Source: Pseudomonadota bacterium (GTDB lineage: Bacteria > Pseudomonadota > Alphaproteobacteria > Micropepsales > Micropepsaceae). Taken from it: a stretch of 41,906 nt of DNA. Below, piece after piece: positions 9,082 through 18,225 of the stretch. Below the pieces are notes generated by a model. The model worked only from the letters and a program-made list of their open reading frames with translations, was not told the DNA's origin and made no database searches. A program made the position numbers and the translations under genes. The DNA lies in NCBI GenBank assembly GCA_018242105.1, contig JAFECP010000020.1, positions 1 to 41,906 of the forward strand, read 5' to 3'. Numbering within the stretch: the first letter of the stretch is position 1; the number at the start of each line of letters is the position of its first letter.

Positions 9082-10424
9082 TGGGCCCGGAATTCCGGCG
9101 CAACCTCTGGCTTGAGCTCACGCCGCGCCGCATTGTTTTCATGGTCGGCTTTCTGGCGTTGGTGTTCTTCGCCGCTGCGGTGTCCGGTCCATCTTACACG
9201 CCTTATTCGGCGGCGGAGACGATCTACTATCTGATCGTCGTGATCTGGGGCGCGCGCAATGCGGGGCTCAGCATCGTCGGCGAAATTCGCGACCGCACCT
9301 GGGATCTGCAGCGCCTGTCATCCATCGGTGCCGGTGAGATGACCTGGGGAAAACTGCTTGGCTCCACAATCTATAACTGGCTAGGCGGAGCAATCTGTCT
9401 TGCGGTTATGCTGGTCTATGGCTTTGCGCACGGAGCGCCCATGTCGGCGATCCTCGATCTTGTTTATTACGTGATCGTCGGCCTTGTCGCGCAGGCTTCG
9501 GCTTTGCTCGCGAGCCTCGTCGCCATTCGTCGGCGTTCTGCTCATTCGCGGCTGGATGTGTTTCTCTATCAACTGGTAGGCATTGTCGCCGCGCTCGGCG
9601 TTTTCTACCTGTGGCAGGCCGCCGATCCGGAAAGCGCCCTGCTTTTCGGCAAGAAGTCGACGGATATCATAAATTGGTGGGATGCGATCATCGGCGCGCG
9701 GCCCTTCCTATTGATCTCACTAGCCGCTTTCACGGCTTGGATACTCGCGGGTTGCTATCGGGAAATGCGCCGTGAGTTGAAGATGCGCAACGGCCCATTG
9801 GTTTGGTTTGGGTTTCTTGTCTTCATCGGTCTCTACGTTGCAGGTTTCGATGCATGGTTGCCGCATGCCGAGGCGATGGCGCAGTGGAATACCGTGGCAT
9901 TGCGGCTGGCGCTCGCAGCCACTGCCTATGGCGTCTTGACTTACGTGATGGTGCTTCTGGAGCCGAAAGACCGGGTTCTCTATCGTTGGTATGGCAGCCA
10001 GGTCGCCACGGGCGCCATCGGGCGTGCGCTGTGGAGTTTTCAAGCTTGGATCATGAGCTATATCGCGACGGCCATCGTTGCTCTCGCGCTGATCTGGTGG
10101 CTGTCTGCACAGCATGCTGGCGCATGGTACCCGGCTCTGACGGTTGCCGGGCTTGGCTTCCTCACGCGCGATGTCGCCATCTTCGTCTTCTTTGCCGCAA
10201 CGCGCCGCCGCGGTGACTTCGCGGCGATTGTAACGCTTATTGGCCTTTATGTGCTCATCCCGGCGATCCTCGACGGCATAGGTGGAAAGGCCGCGTTGCC
10301 GTTCTTTTACCCGACGCCCTCGAATCCGGTTTGGATGGGCCCGGCGATCGTATGGGGCGAGGCGGTCATAGCTGTTGTTGTTGCGGTAAGCCGGGTGGTT
10401 TTGAGCGAGAAGCGTGCGGCCTAG
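9078..10424 (+). CDS. ABC-2 type transporter membrane subunit
   Basis: 448 residues with about 10-12 hydrophobic segments spread along the chain (the first, RIVFMVGFLALVFFAAAV, at about 18-35). It has no catalytic motif and no signal peptide beyond the first membrane segment. Coupling to the ATPase by a four-base overlap identifies it as the permease of the same system. EIRDRTWDLQRLSSIGAGEM is reminiscent of ABC-2 permeases, in which a cytoplasmic helix follows the first membrane helices. Its TAG stop sits in the palindrome CTAG at 10421-10424, which also provides the stop of the convergent DUF6285 gene. Confidence 0.75.
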   Translation: MMGPEFRRNLWLELTPRRIVFMVGFLALVFFAAAVSGPSYTPYSAAETIYYLIVVIWGARNAGLSIVGEIRDRTWDLQRLSSIGAGEMTWGKLLGSTIYNWLGGAICLAVMLVYGFAHGAPMSAILDLVYYVIVGLVAQASALLASLVAIRRRSAHSRLDVFLYQLVGIVAALGVFYLWQAADPESALLFGKKSTDIINWWDAIIGARPFLLISLAAFTAWILAGCYREMRRELKMRNGPLVWFGFLVFIGLYVAGFDAWLPHAEAMAQWNTVALRLALAATAYGVLTYVMVLLEPKDRVLYRWYGSQVATGAIGRALWSFQAWIMSYIATAIVALALIWWLSAQHAGAWYPALTVAGLGFLTRDVAIFVFFAATRRRGDFAAIVTLIGLYVLIPAILDGIGGKAALPFFYPTPSNPVWMGPAIVWGEAVIAVVVAVSRVVLSEKRAA

Positions 10425-10792
10425 CGCGATTTTGCGATCTTGAGGCCCGAATAGGTCGGCTGGTCGATGCTCACCTTGTCGAGCGTCGTCAGTTCCAGAT
10501 GCCGGCGCAAGGCTTCGGACTGGATGTCGATCCTGCTCTCGCGGATCCGTTGGCAGAGATCACGGTTAAGATCTTCCAACGATCCTTCACGGCCCAGCAG
10601 GGTGGCAAGCCGGGCCTCTTCCGTATTTGCGGTCTTAGGACCCAGCTCCAATTCGCGTGCGACAATGCCCAAAGCGTTTGCCGCGACACGCGCGTGAAAG
10701 GCCGTATGACCTTTCAGTTCGGGCATCGCTTTGGTTTCGATAAAACTCTGCACGGCTTTCACGAGTTCCAGCATGGAAGGTTGGTCCATCAT
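10421..10792 (-). CDS. DUF6285 protein (LvaB-like)
   Basis: 123 residues from ATG 10792 (a second ATG follows at once). GGAAGG, formed by the end of the preceding gene, lies about nine bases before it, and the gap after that gene's stop is only four bases. The conserved N-terminal half (LELVKAVQSFIETKAMPEL, then HTAFHARVAANAL and REL) is that of DUF6285. These proteins are usually encoded next to an APH-like kinase and an acyl-CoA dehydrogenase. In the Pseudomonas putida levulinate pathway the small protein LvaB is needed for LvaA kinase activity; equating this protein with LvaB is an inference from size, pairing and pattern. Cytoplasmic, all-helical by appearance. Confidence 0.72.
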   Translation of the reverse strand: MMDQPSMLELVKAVQSFIETKAMPELKGHTAFHARVAANALGIVARELELGPKTANTEEARLATLLGREGSLEDLNRDLCQRIRESRIDIQSEALRRHLELTTLDKVSIDQPTYSGLKIAKSR

Positions 10793-10796
10793 GGCA

Positions 10797-11798
10797 TTAC
10801 ATCCTTCCATGAATGATGAGGTTGACGAGGTCGATCTCGGTTTCCGATGAGCGGCGGCCAATCGCGGCGCGCTCGACCGAGCCGTCATTCCTGAAGCCCT
10901 GATACATGCTCATGCACATCACGCCCCATTTGAGCGAGCCATAGACAATCCATGTACGGGCTTCGTCTATATCGATTTTCCCGCCACCGGCTTCTTCATA
11001 GCCGGCAAGGAGATCGCGCAAATCGCCGAAGCCGCCGACAACTTTGTCCGCTACTCCGAACCGCCAGGAGTTTGTGCAGATCCAGCCGATATCCTCCAGC
11101 GGATCGCCAATATGGGTCAGTTCCCAGTCCAGCGCCGCTTCAACTCCGTTGGGTGAGATCAACAAATTGCCATGCCGGAAATCTCCATGCACCAATGTTT
11201 GGCGTTTGGCCCGTGCCATGCGGGGTTCAAGCCATTTGAACGCGAACTCGAACACCGGATGCGGATAGTCGTAGGAATCATAGAGATCGCGATACCGCCG
11301 CAACTGCGCCGGCCCGTCGATAAAAGGCAGGACTTTCGACAGCACCGCTGTATCGACTTGATGGATCTTCGCGAGGATCGCGCCACACTGATATGCGAGG
11401 CGGGGGCGAACGGCATCGAATTCCGTGTCGCGCAGAATTTTGCGGGCGATGGTCTCACCCGCCAACCGATCCATGACATAACCGTGACCGACCTTGTCTT
11501 CCTCCTTGAGGACGTAGCGCACGCGAGGTGCGGCGACGCCGGTCACGCGCGCAGCTTCGATGACGACCGCTTCGGTCTCAAGCGGTATGGACGCCGAACC
11601 TTCCGTCACGCGCGCGCCACCGCCGGGGCTGCGGCGCAAGATGAGTGGCTCGCGCCTCCCGTTGATCAAGGCATCGAAAGACCATGTTTCCTGGCTCGCG
11701 CCGCCGGACAGGCGTGTGATGATATCGACACGTTCAAAACCTGGCAGCGCCAATGCGAGCGCATGGTCCAGATCTGCTAAAAAATCCACCTGGGGCAT
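10797..11798 (-). CDS. APH-family phosphotransferase (LvaA / ACAD10-11 N-terminal type)
   Basis: 333 residues with the aminoglycoside-phosphotransferase fold. The catalytic loop VHGDFRHGNLLI (about residues 195-206) is followed by the metal-binding ALDWELTHIGDPLEDIGW. The N-terminal LSGGASQETW forms the nucleotide loop. This subgroup resembles the kinase domain of animal ACAD10/11 and bacterial LvaA, which phosphorylate 4-hydroxyacyl-CoA, rather than true antibiotic-resistance kinases. The adjacent DUF6285 gene supports this. The ATG overlaps the recG stop by one base (TAATG), so it is translated after recG. An acyl-CoA dehydrogenase that could complete the pathway is not adjacent; one lies at 22800-24632 but is of a different subgroup. 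Confidence 0.82.
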   Translation of the reverse strand: MPQVDFLADLDHALALALPGFERVDIITRLSGGASQETWSFDALINGRREPLILRRSPGGGARVTEGSASIPLETEAVVIEAARVTGVAAPRVRYVLKEEDKVGHGYVMDRLAGETIARKILRDTEFDAVRPRLAYQCGAILAKIHQVDTAVLSKVLPFIDGPAQLRRYRDLYDSYDYPHPVFEFAFKWLEPRMARAKRQTLVHGDFRHGNLLISPNGVEAALDWELTHIGDPLEDIGWICTNSWRFGVADKVVGGFGDLRDLLAGYEEAGGGKIDIDEARTWIVYGSLKWGVMCMSMYQGFRNDGSVERAAIGRRSSETEIDLVNLIIHGRM

Positions 11799-13879
11799 TA
11801 TCCTGTCCGCAAATATCGCACGGCTTCGTCGCGTTCGAAGAGGTAGAGCAGAACCCGCAGCGCCTCCCCGCGCGGAGACTTCAACTCCGGGTCCTTCGAC
11901 AGGATGAGTTTCGCATCATCGCGCGCCGCCGCAAGCAGTTCCGCATGTGCCGTAAGGTCAGCCATGCGAAATTCTGGCAGCCCGCTCTGGCGTGTGCCCA
12001 GCAACTCGCCCGCGCCGCGCAGTTCCAGATCGCGCTCGGCAATGACGAAGCCGTCGTCGGTTTCACGCAAAGTCTTGAGCCGTTCCTTCGCGGTTTCGCC
12101 CAGCGGCGGCGAATAAACCAGCAGACAACTCGATTTGGCTTCGCCTCGGCCCACGCGTCCGCGTAGCTGGTGCAACTGCGCCAAACCGAAGCGCTCGGCG
12201 TGTTCGACAACCATGATCGTGGCTTCCGGAACGTCAACGCCGACTTCGATCACGGTGGTGGCAACAAGAACCTTTGTCTCGCCGCGCTTGAGCTTCGCCA
12301 TCTCCGCGTCGCGCTCCGGCCCCTTCATACGGCCGTGAACGAGACCGACGGCGGGACCGAGCATCTCGCGCAATGCCTTGGCGCGATCTTCCGCAGCCGT
12401 GAGGTCGACAAGTTCGGATTCTTCCACGAGTGGACACACCCAATAGGCGCGCGCGCCTTTGGCGATGGCGCGGCGCAGATGTTCGACCACTTCATCGACA
12501 CGTTCGGCCGAGATAAGCCGGGTTTCGACCGGCTTGCGGCCGGGCGGGCGGCCTGTGAGACGGGAGACGTCCATGTCGCCATAGGCGGTCAGCGCCAAGG
12601 TGCGCGGGATCGGTGTTGCTGTCATCACCAGCACATCGACTGGCCTGTGACCCTTGCCTTGCAGTGTCATCCGTTGGTGAACGCCGAAGCGATGCTGCTC
12701 GTCCACCACAGCGAGGCCAAGATCGCGGAAGGCGACATCTTCCTGAAAGATCGCATGCGTGCCGACGAGAATGTCGATCTTGCCGTCTGCCAAGTCTCTG
12801 AGAACGGCATCGCGCGCCGCGCGCTCGCGGCCGGTGAGAAGCGCCATACGGATACCCGCTGCGCGCGCCAACGCTTCGAGAGAAGCCATGTGCTGCCGGG
12901 CAAGGATTTCCGTCGGCGCCATCAGCGCGCCCTGCATTCCAGCTTCCACCACGCTCAGCAACGCCAGAAAGGCGACGATGGTTTTGCCGGCACCGACATC
13001 GCCTTGCAGCAAACGCAACATGCGCGTTGGCGCTTCCATATCGGCGCCGATTTCGGATAGCGCCTGCTTCTGCGTGTCCGTCATTTTGAAGGGCAACGCG
13101 GCGATGGCTTTTGCGCGCAGTTCGCCGGTTCCGCTGATGCTGCGGCCCTTGATGCCGCGCATCGCGTTGCGGATCAGGACCAGCGCGAGCTGGTTGGCGA
13201 GAAGCTCGTCATAGGCAAGGCGCATCCGTGCGGGGGAGTGCCGGGCGAGTTCTTCTTCACTCGACGGATTGTGCGCGGCTTCCATGGCTTCGAGAAAGCT
13301 TGTCCAGCCGCGCGCTTTCTTGAATGCGGGGTCCAGCCATTCCGGCATATCCGGCACTTTCTCGACCGCGGCGCGCGCGGCCTTCAGCATGGATTTCGAT
13401 GGCAGGCCCTCGCTCAGGCGATAGATGGCTTCCTGCTGCGGCAGTGTTGCGGCTTCCTCCAGTGTCACAATGAAATCCGGATGCGGCATCTGCAGGTTGC
13501 CGTTGAAACGCTCGGCGCGGCCGCTGATGACGCGCTTCTGGCCGATGGGCAGTTGTTTGCTCAGATAATCGGCATGGGCGTGGAAGAACACCAGTTCGAT
13601 CATGGCGGTGTCGTCGGAGCAGCGCACCTTGTACGGCTGGCGGCGATCGCGCGGCGCGATGTGGTCCAGCACGTTCACTTCGGCTGTGAGGATGCGGCCT
13701 TCTTCGGCGGCGATCAGCTTGGGACGGTAGGAGCGGTCTATGATGCCAGAGGGCAGGTGAAAGATCAGATCGAGTAGCCGCGTTCCTGCCGCACGCCCGA
13801 TCAGCTTGGCGATCTTTGGGCCGACGCCGGGCAAGGTGCGCGTCTCGGCGAAGAGGGGAAATAGAATCGAAGGCCGCAT
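11798..13879 (-). CDS. recG: ATP-dependent DNA helicase RecG
   Basis: 693 residues, the standard length. The N-terminal wedge OB domain binds the fork; helicase motif I GDVGAGKT lies at about 293-300, the DEAH-box variant DEQHRFGV at about 393-400, then TATPIPRTLALT and the C-terminal QLRGRVGRG motif VI region. RecG reverses stalled replication forks and branch-migrates Holliday junctions. It is transcribed away from sdhE-mfd, an arrangement common in Alphaproteobacteria, and heads an apparent operon with the kinase and DUF6285 genes. Its ATG at 13879 lies 66 bp from the divergent sdhE start, so both promoters must share that short interval. Confidence 0.97.
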   Translation of the reverse strand: MRPSILFPLFAETRTLPGVGPKIAKLIGRAAGTRLLDLIFHLPSGIIDRSYRPKLIAAEEGRILTAEVNVLDHIAPRDRRQPYKVRCSDDTAMIELVFFHAHADYLSKQLPIGQKRVISGRAERFNGNLQMPHPDFIVTLEEAATLPQQEAIYRLSEGLPSKSMLKAARAAVEKVPDMPEWLDPAFKKARGWTSFLEAMEAAHNPSSEEELARHSPARMRLAYDELLANQLALVLIRNAMRGIKGRSISGTGELRAKAIAALPFKMTDTQKQALSEIGADMEAPTRMLRLLQGDVGAGKTIVAFLALLSVVEAGMQGALMAPTEILARQHMASLEALARAAGIRMALLTGRERAARDAVLRDLADGKIDILVGTHAIFQEDVAFRDLGLAVVDEQHRFGVHQRMTLQGKGHRPVDVLVMTATPIPRTLALTAYGDMDVSRLTGRPPGRKPVETRLISAERVDEVVEHLRRAIAKGARAYWVCPLVEESELVDLTAAEDRAKALREMLGPAVGLVHGRMKGPERDAEMAKLKRGETKVLVATTVIEVGVDVPEATIMVVEHAERFGLAQLHQLRGRVGRGEAKSSCLLVYSPPLGETAKERLKTLRETDDGFVIAERDLELRGAGELLGTRQSGLPEFRMADLTAHAELLAAARDDAKLILSKDPELKSPRGEALRVLLYLFERDEAVRYLRTG

Positions 13880-13945
13880 GTTCCCGCCAGTTTAGCCCAA
13901 AATGCCCCACTGGAAGGGGCGGGGCCGCCACGCTATATCCGCCCC

Positions 13946-14242
13946 ATGACGACTGACCCCAACGGTGGCTCGAAAGAGGTCCGCCGCAAACGCCTATTGT
14001 TCCGCGCCCAACGCAGGGGCTTCAAGGAAGTGGATTTGATCTTCGGCGCTTTCGCCGCCGAAGCGCTTTCCGCCATGGATGACCGCGCGCTGGACGAGTT
14101 CGAAGCCTTGCTCGCTGCGCCGGACAAGGACGTCTTCCTCTGGCTTCAGGACCAGGCGCCGGTGCCGCCCGAATACGACAACCCAACTTTCGCGGGGCTG
14201 AAAGCCGTCTGCGGCCGCAAGAATCCCACATGGAACGTCTGA
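13946..14242 (+). CDS. sdhE: FAD assembly factor SdhE (DUF339)
   Basis: 98 residues. RRKRLLFRAQRRGFKEVDLI contains the conserved RGxxE-type region of the family in the form RRGFKEVD: the usual glutamate is preceded by an extra lysine. WLQDQAPVPPEYDNP is the characteristic C-terminal stretch. SdhE assists covalent attachment of FAD to the flavoprotein subunit of succinate dehydrogenase in the cytoplasm. It overlaps mfd by 13 bases; the two are neighbours in many Alphaproteobacteria although functionally unrelated. Confidence 0.9.
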   Translation: MTTDPNGGSKEVRRKRLLFRAQRRGFKEVDLIFGAFAAEALSAMDDRALDEFEALLAAPDKDVFLWLQDQAPVPPEYDNPTFAGLKAVCGRKNPTWNV

Positions 14243-17200
14243 CCTATATTGCCCGCGAGCGCGGCCGGCTTTCGGTCAGCGGGGCGCCGGGTGGATACGA
14301 CGCTTACCTCGCGGCGGAAGCGGCTGTGCGGCGCAAGGGGCTTGTGCTGTTCGTCGCCGCCGACGATGCGCATGCGGTGGCCGCGTCCGATGCGATGCGG
14401 TTCTTCGCGCCGGATGTTTCGATCCTGCCGTTTCCGGCATGGGACTGTCTGCCTTACGATCGCACCTCGCCGAAATCGGATATCGAGAGTCAAAGGCTGG
14501 CGACGCTCGCGGCGCTGACGCGGCGCGGAAAAGACGCGCCGCCAGCCATCGTCGTCACCACCATCAATGCCATTCTGCAGCGCGTGCCGCCGAAAGATGA
14601 GATCGCCAAGGCGAACTTCTTTGCGCGCGTGGGCAACGATGTTCCGCATGAAGTCCTGACCGCGTTCCTCGTCAAGAACGGCTATGTCAAAGCCAGCACC
14701 GTGCGCGAGCCGGGCGATTTTGCGCTGCGTGGCGGCATCGTCGATCTGTGGCCGCCGGGGAGCGAGCAGCCGCTGCGGCTGGACTTCTTCGGCGCGACCT
14801 TGGATGCGATCCGCACCTTCGATGCCGAGACGCAGCTTTCTTCCGACCAGATCCGGGATATCGAACTTCTGCCCGCCAGCGAAGCGCCGCTGGATGCGCA
14901 AAGCATCAGCCGCTTCCGCAGCGGTTATGTGGCAGCCTTCGGTCCGGCCACCAGCGACGACAACCTTTATGAAAGCGTCAGCGCGGGCCGGAAGATGCAG
15001 GGCATGGAGCATTGGCTGCCGCTGTTCCACGATCATCTCGACACGCTGTTTGACTATGCGCCGGATGCGCTGGTGATGCTGTCGCACCAGACCGAGGAGG
15101 CGAAGGCCGCGCGTCTCGAACTGGTGAAAGACTATTACGAAACTCGCCGCCAGTTCCTGCGCGAAAAGCGCGAAGGCGAGGCGAAAGTTGCCGCGCCGCC
15201 TTACAAGCCGCTGCCAGCGGAAAAACTCTACCTCACCGATGGCGAATGGAACGCCGCGCTGGGCAGCAGAGATGTGCGCGAGTTGTCGCCGTTTCAAGCC
15301 CCTGAATCCATGCGCGCTGTCGATGCCGGCGGCAAGCAGGGCCGAGACTTCGCGCCGGAACGGGCGCAGGGCAAGGTCAACATCTTTCAGATCGCGGCGG
15401 ATCATATTCTGGATCTGCTGAAGGCCAAGAAGCGCGTTCTGGTGGCGACATGGAGCAACGGCTCGGCGGAACGTATCGGCGGGCTGCTCTCCGATCACGG
15501 CATCGGCGCGATCCGGCAGATCGATAGCTGGCCCGACGCGGCGAAGCTGCATGACGATGCCGTGGGCGTTGCCGTGTTGGGGCTGGAGCGCGGCATCGAG
15601 GCCAGCGCCTTCGCGATCGTGTCTGAGCAGGACATTCTGGGCGACCGCATGGTGCAGGCGCGCGGGCGGCAGAAGCGGGCACAGAACTTCCTGCAGGAAG
15701 CCTCGTCCCTCGCGCCGGGCGATCTTGTCACCCACATCGAGCATGGCGTAGGCCGCTTCAGTGGGCTTCAGACCATCGATGTGATCGGTGCGCCGCATGA
15801 TTGCCTGGAGCTGCAATATGACGGCGGCAAGCTGTTCCTGCCGGTGGAGAACATCGAGCTTCTGACGCGTTATGGCTCTGACGAAGGCGCGCAACTGGAT
15901 CGCTTGGGCGGCGCGGGCTGGCAATCGCGCAAAGCCAGGATGAAGGCGCGGGTGCGCGAGATCGCGGGCGAGTTGATCCGCATCGCCGCGGCGCGCGAAC
16001 TTAAGCAGCTTCCTTCCACCGAACCACCGGCGGGACTCTATGACGAGTTCTGCGCGCGCTTTCCCTATCAGGAGACGGAAGATCAGGAGAAAGCTATTGC
16101 CGACGCCATCGAGGATCTGGCGAAAGGCCGGCCGATGGATCGCCTCGTCTGCGGCGATGTCGGCTTCGGCAAGACCGAGGTGGCGCTGCGCACCGCCTTC
16201 GTCGCCGCGATGAGCGGCATGCAGGTGGCGGTGGTGGTGCCGACCACCTTGCTGGCCCGCCAGCATTACAAGAACTTCGCTACGCGCTTTCAGGGGTTTC
16301 CGCTGAAAGTGCGGCAGTTGTCGCGCTTCGTGGATGCCAAGGAAGCGAAGGAGACCAAGGCTGCGCTCGCCGCCGGCGATGTGAATGTTGTGATCGGCAC
16401 CCATGCGCTGTTGGCTAAGGGCATCTCGTTCAGCAATCTCGGCCTGCTTATCGTCGACGAAGAGCAGCATTTCGGCGTTTCGCACAAGGAACGGCTGAAG
16501 GCGCTGAAGGCCGACATGCATGTGCTGACGCTGACCGCCACGCCGATCCCGCGCACATTGCAGCTTGCGCTGTCGGGTGTACGCGATCTTTCCTTGATCA
16601 CCACGCCGCCGATCGACCGTCTGGCGGTTCGCACCTTCGTCACGCCATTCGATCCGCTGGTGATCCGCGAAGCCCTGCTGCGCGAGCATTATCGCGGCGG
16701 GCAGAGTTTCTACGTCGCGCCGCGCATCGCCGATCTTCGCGAGGCGCAGGAATTCCTGAAGGCCACCGTGCCGGAAGTCAAAAGCGCCATCGGCCATGGG
16801 CAGATGACGCCGGACGCGCTGGAAGACGTGATGACGTCGTTCTACGAAGGCAAGATCGACGTTCTGGTCTCCACCAACATCGTGGAAAGCGGCCTCGACA
16901 TTCCCACCGCCAACACGATGGTGGTGCATCGCGCCGACATGTTTGGCCTGTCTCAGCTCTATCAGCTTCGCGGACGCATCGGCCGCTCCAAGCAGCGCGC
17001 TTATGCTTATCTGACCACACCCAATGACCGGAAGCTGACGGATACGGCGGATCGCAGGCTTCAGGTGCTGCAATCGCTCGACCAGTTGGGCGCGGGTTTC
17101 TCCGTCGCCAGCCATGACATGGACATTCGCGGTGCTGGAAACCTCTTGGGCGAAGAACAGTCCGGCCATGTCCGCGAAGTGGGCATCGAGCTTTACCAGG

Positions 17201-17718
17201 AGATGCTCGAAGAGGCCGTTTCGCAGCTTCGGGCGGGCGGTGGCGGCGAGGAAATCGCGGACCAGTGGTCGCCCACCATCAATATCGGCGCGGCGGTGCT
17301 CATCCCCGAAAGCTATGTCTCCGACCTCAACGTCCGCATGGCGCTCTATCGCCGCCTTGCCACGCTCGAAGACGGCACGGAGATCGAACGCTTCGCCGCC
17401 GAACTGATCGACCGTTTTGGCAAGCTGCCCGACGAGGTGAAGCATCTTCTGGAGATCGTCGCCATCAAGCGGTTGTGCCGCATTGCATTGGTGGAGAAGA
17501 TCGAAGCCGGGCCCAAGGGCGCGACGCTGACCTTCCGAAACAGTCAATTTCCCAATCCGATGGGCTTGGTGCGGCTCATCAGCGAGCATCAGTCCACGAT
17601 GAAGGTGCGGCCCGATCAGAAGGTCGTCATCTCCCGCGACTGGCCGACGCCGGAGCTGCGTCTGAAGGGAGCACAGAACCTGCTCGGGCAACTCGCGAAA
17701 CTCGCCGCGGCGGCGTGA
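14230..17718 (+). CDS. mfd: Transcription-repair coupling factor Mfd
   Basis: 1162 residues, full length. The N-terminal UvrB-like region includes LPFPAWDCLPYDR. The RNA-polymerase-interacting domain begins at GDLVTHIEHGVGRF (about residue 497). The RecG-like motor has Walker A GDVGFGKTE (about 641-649), DEEQHFGV (about 742), TATPIPRTL and QLRGRIGRS, and the C-terminal TRCF autoinhibitory domain completes it. Mfd displaces stalled RNA polymerase at DNA lesions and recruits UvrA. Translation starts inside sdhE. The last 92 bases are overlapped on the other strand by a small gene, so transcription from the LexA-linked operon would run into mfd antisense. Confidence 0.97.
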   Translation: MERLTYIARERGRLSVSGAPGGYDAYLAAEAAVRRKGLVLFVAADDAHAVAASDAMRFFAPDVSILPFPAWDCLPYDRTSPKSDIESQRLATLAALTRRGKDAPPAIVVTTINAILQRVPPKDEIAKANFFARVGNDVPHEVLTAFLVKNGYVKASTVREPGDFALRGGIVDLWPPGSEQPLRLDFFGATLDAIRTFDAETQLSSDQIRDIELLPASEAPLDAQSISRFRSGYVAAFGPATSDDNLYESVSAGRKMQGMEHWLPLFHDHLDTLFDYAPDALVMLSHQTEEAKAARLELVKDYYETRRQFLREKREGEAKVAAPPYKPLPAEKLYLTDGEWNAALGSRDVRELSPFQAPESMRAVDAGGKQGRDFAPERAQGKVNIFQIAADHILDLLKAKKRVLVATWSNGSAERIGGLLSDHGIGAIRQIDSWPDAAKLHDDAVGVAVLGLERGIEASAFAIVSEQDILGDRMVQARGRQKRAQNFLQEASSLAPGDLVTHIEHGVGRFSGLQTIDVIGAPHDCLELQYDGGKLFLPVENIELLTRYGSDEGAQLDRLGGAGWQSRKARMKARVREIAGELIRIAAARELKQLPSTEPPAGLYDEFCARFPYQETEDQEKAIADAIEDLAKGRPMDRLVCGDVGFGKTEVALRTAFVAAMSGMQVAVVVPTTLLARQHYKNFATRFQGFPLKVRQLSRFVDAKEAKETKAALAAGDVNVVIGTHALLAKGISFSNLGLLIVDEEQHFGVSHKERLKALKADMHVLTLTATPIPRTLQLALSGVRDLSLITTPPIDRLAVRTFVTPFDPLVIREALLREHYRGGQSFYVAPRIADLREAQEFLKATVPEVKSAIGHGQMTPDALEDVMTSFYEGKIDVLVSTNIVESGLDIPTANTMVVHRADMFGLSQLYQLRGRIGRSKQRAYAYLTTPNDRKLTDTADRRLQVLQSLDQLGAGFSVASHDMDIRGAGNLLGEEQSGHVREVGIELYQEMLEEAVSQLRAGGGGEEIADQWSPTINIGAAVLIPESYVSDLNVRMALYRRLATLEDGTEIERFAAELIDRFGKLPDEVKHLLEIVAIKRLCRIALVEKIEAGPKGATLTFRNSQFPNPMGLVRLISEHQSTMKVRPDQKVVISRDWPTPELRLKGAQNLLGQLAKLAAAA

Positions 17719-17920
17719 TCTCATCGGCGTGTTCCGCCAGCAGCGCCAGCGAGGCCTTGACGGCCTGCAACAGCATCCGCGCTTCCATGCGCCGCCGCCT
17801 GGCCTCGGAGCTGAAACAGCCGTGCTTCAAGGCATTGCGATTTCCCTTCGGCGCACCTCTACGGAAAGTATTTGAATTGCACATTGATGGGGGTACCGCC
17901 CCCACCCCTCCGGCCTTCAT
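17627..17920 (-). CDS. Small basic protein with GAPxGNRNALKHG motif, unknown function
   Basis: 97 residues from ATG 17920, which overlaps the stop of the gene before it (ATGA) and has a GGAG-like site; an internal ATG at 17884 would give 85. The core RRGAPKGNRNALKHG, followed by basic SSEARRRRMEARMLL, is a motif met in many short alphaproteobacterial proteins and in terminase-small-subunit-like proteins. The tail is rich in Arg, Ala and Ser. A nucleic-acid-binding role is conceivable from charge only. The 3' end lies antisense within mfd. The upstream LexA box suggests DNA-damage control of both genes. No function is known to me. Confidence 0.6.
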   Translation of the reverse strand: MKAGGVGAVPPSMCNSNTFRRGAPKGNRNALKHGCFSSEARRRRMEARMLLQAVKASLALLAEHADEITPPRRVSRVARAGSVLPSDAAPASASRGR

Positions 17921-18201
17921 GGCGCAGCTCCATTGGACACGGTGACATGCTGGTGAAATTCGCTGCCACGGATGCGCTTGATCGCGCTGGCGGCAGCGGC
18001 CGATGCCTGGATCAAGCGGGTGGCGATCTTCAGCGCATCGAAGCGGTGGTTCAGATAGTAGTTCTCCGTGTCTCTGCTGACATCGAAGCACCGGGAGGCC
18101 GCCTCATTGCAGGCGTCGATCTGACGGGCCAGCAAGGCCGCAATGCCGTCGAGGCCGGAATCGGGCAGGGGATTCTGGGAAGTTTCAGGCGTTTCAAGCA
18201 T
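17917..18201 (-). CDS. Small helical protein of unknown function, first gene of LexA-linked pair
   Basis: 94 residues. AAGGAG lies 12 bases before the ATG. The protein looks soluble and helical (IAALLARQIDACNEAASRC, then ALKIATRLIQASAAAASAIK) and ends with a short beta-like HQHVTVSNG. I recall this type as a hypothetical protein found beside GAPxGNRNALKHG proteins, as here, but cannot give a function. It overlaps the second gene by four bases. A sigma-70-like promoter (TTCTCT 18248-18253, 16-base spacer, TATAGT 18226-18231) lies just upstream with a LexA box over its -35 region. Confidence 0.6.
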   Translation of the reverse strand: MLETPETSQNPLPDSGLDGIAALLARQIDACNEAASRCFDVSRDTENYYLNHRFDALKIATRLIQASAAAASAIKRIRGSEFHQHVTVSNGAAP

Positions 18202-18225
18202 TTAGACAATTTTCTCCTTCTTAGG

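Noticed and set aside
14146-17724. 1192-codon open frame antisense to mfd
   Set aside because: It mirrors mfd, whose domains are unmistakable. The frame is open because of the high-GC third-position bias on the coding strand; its translation is compositionally odd (rich in His, Arg, Gln) with no recognisable domain.
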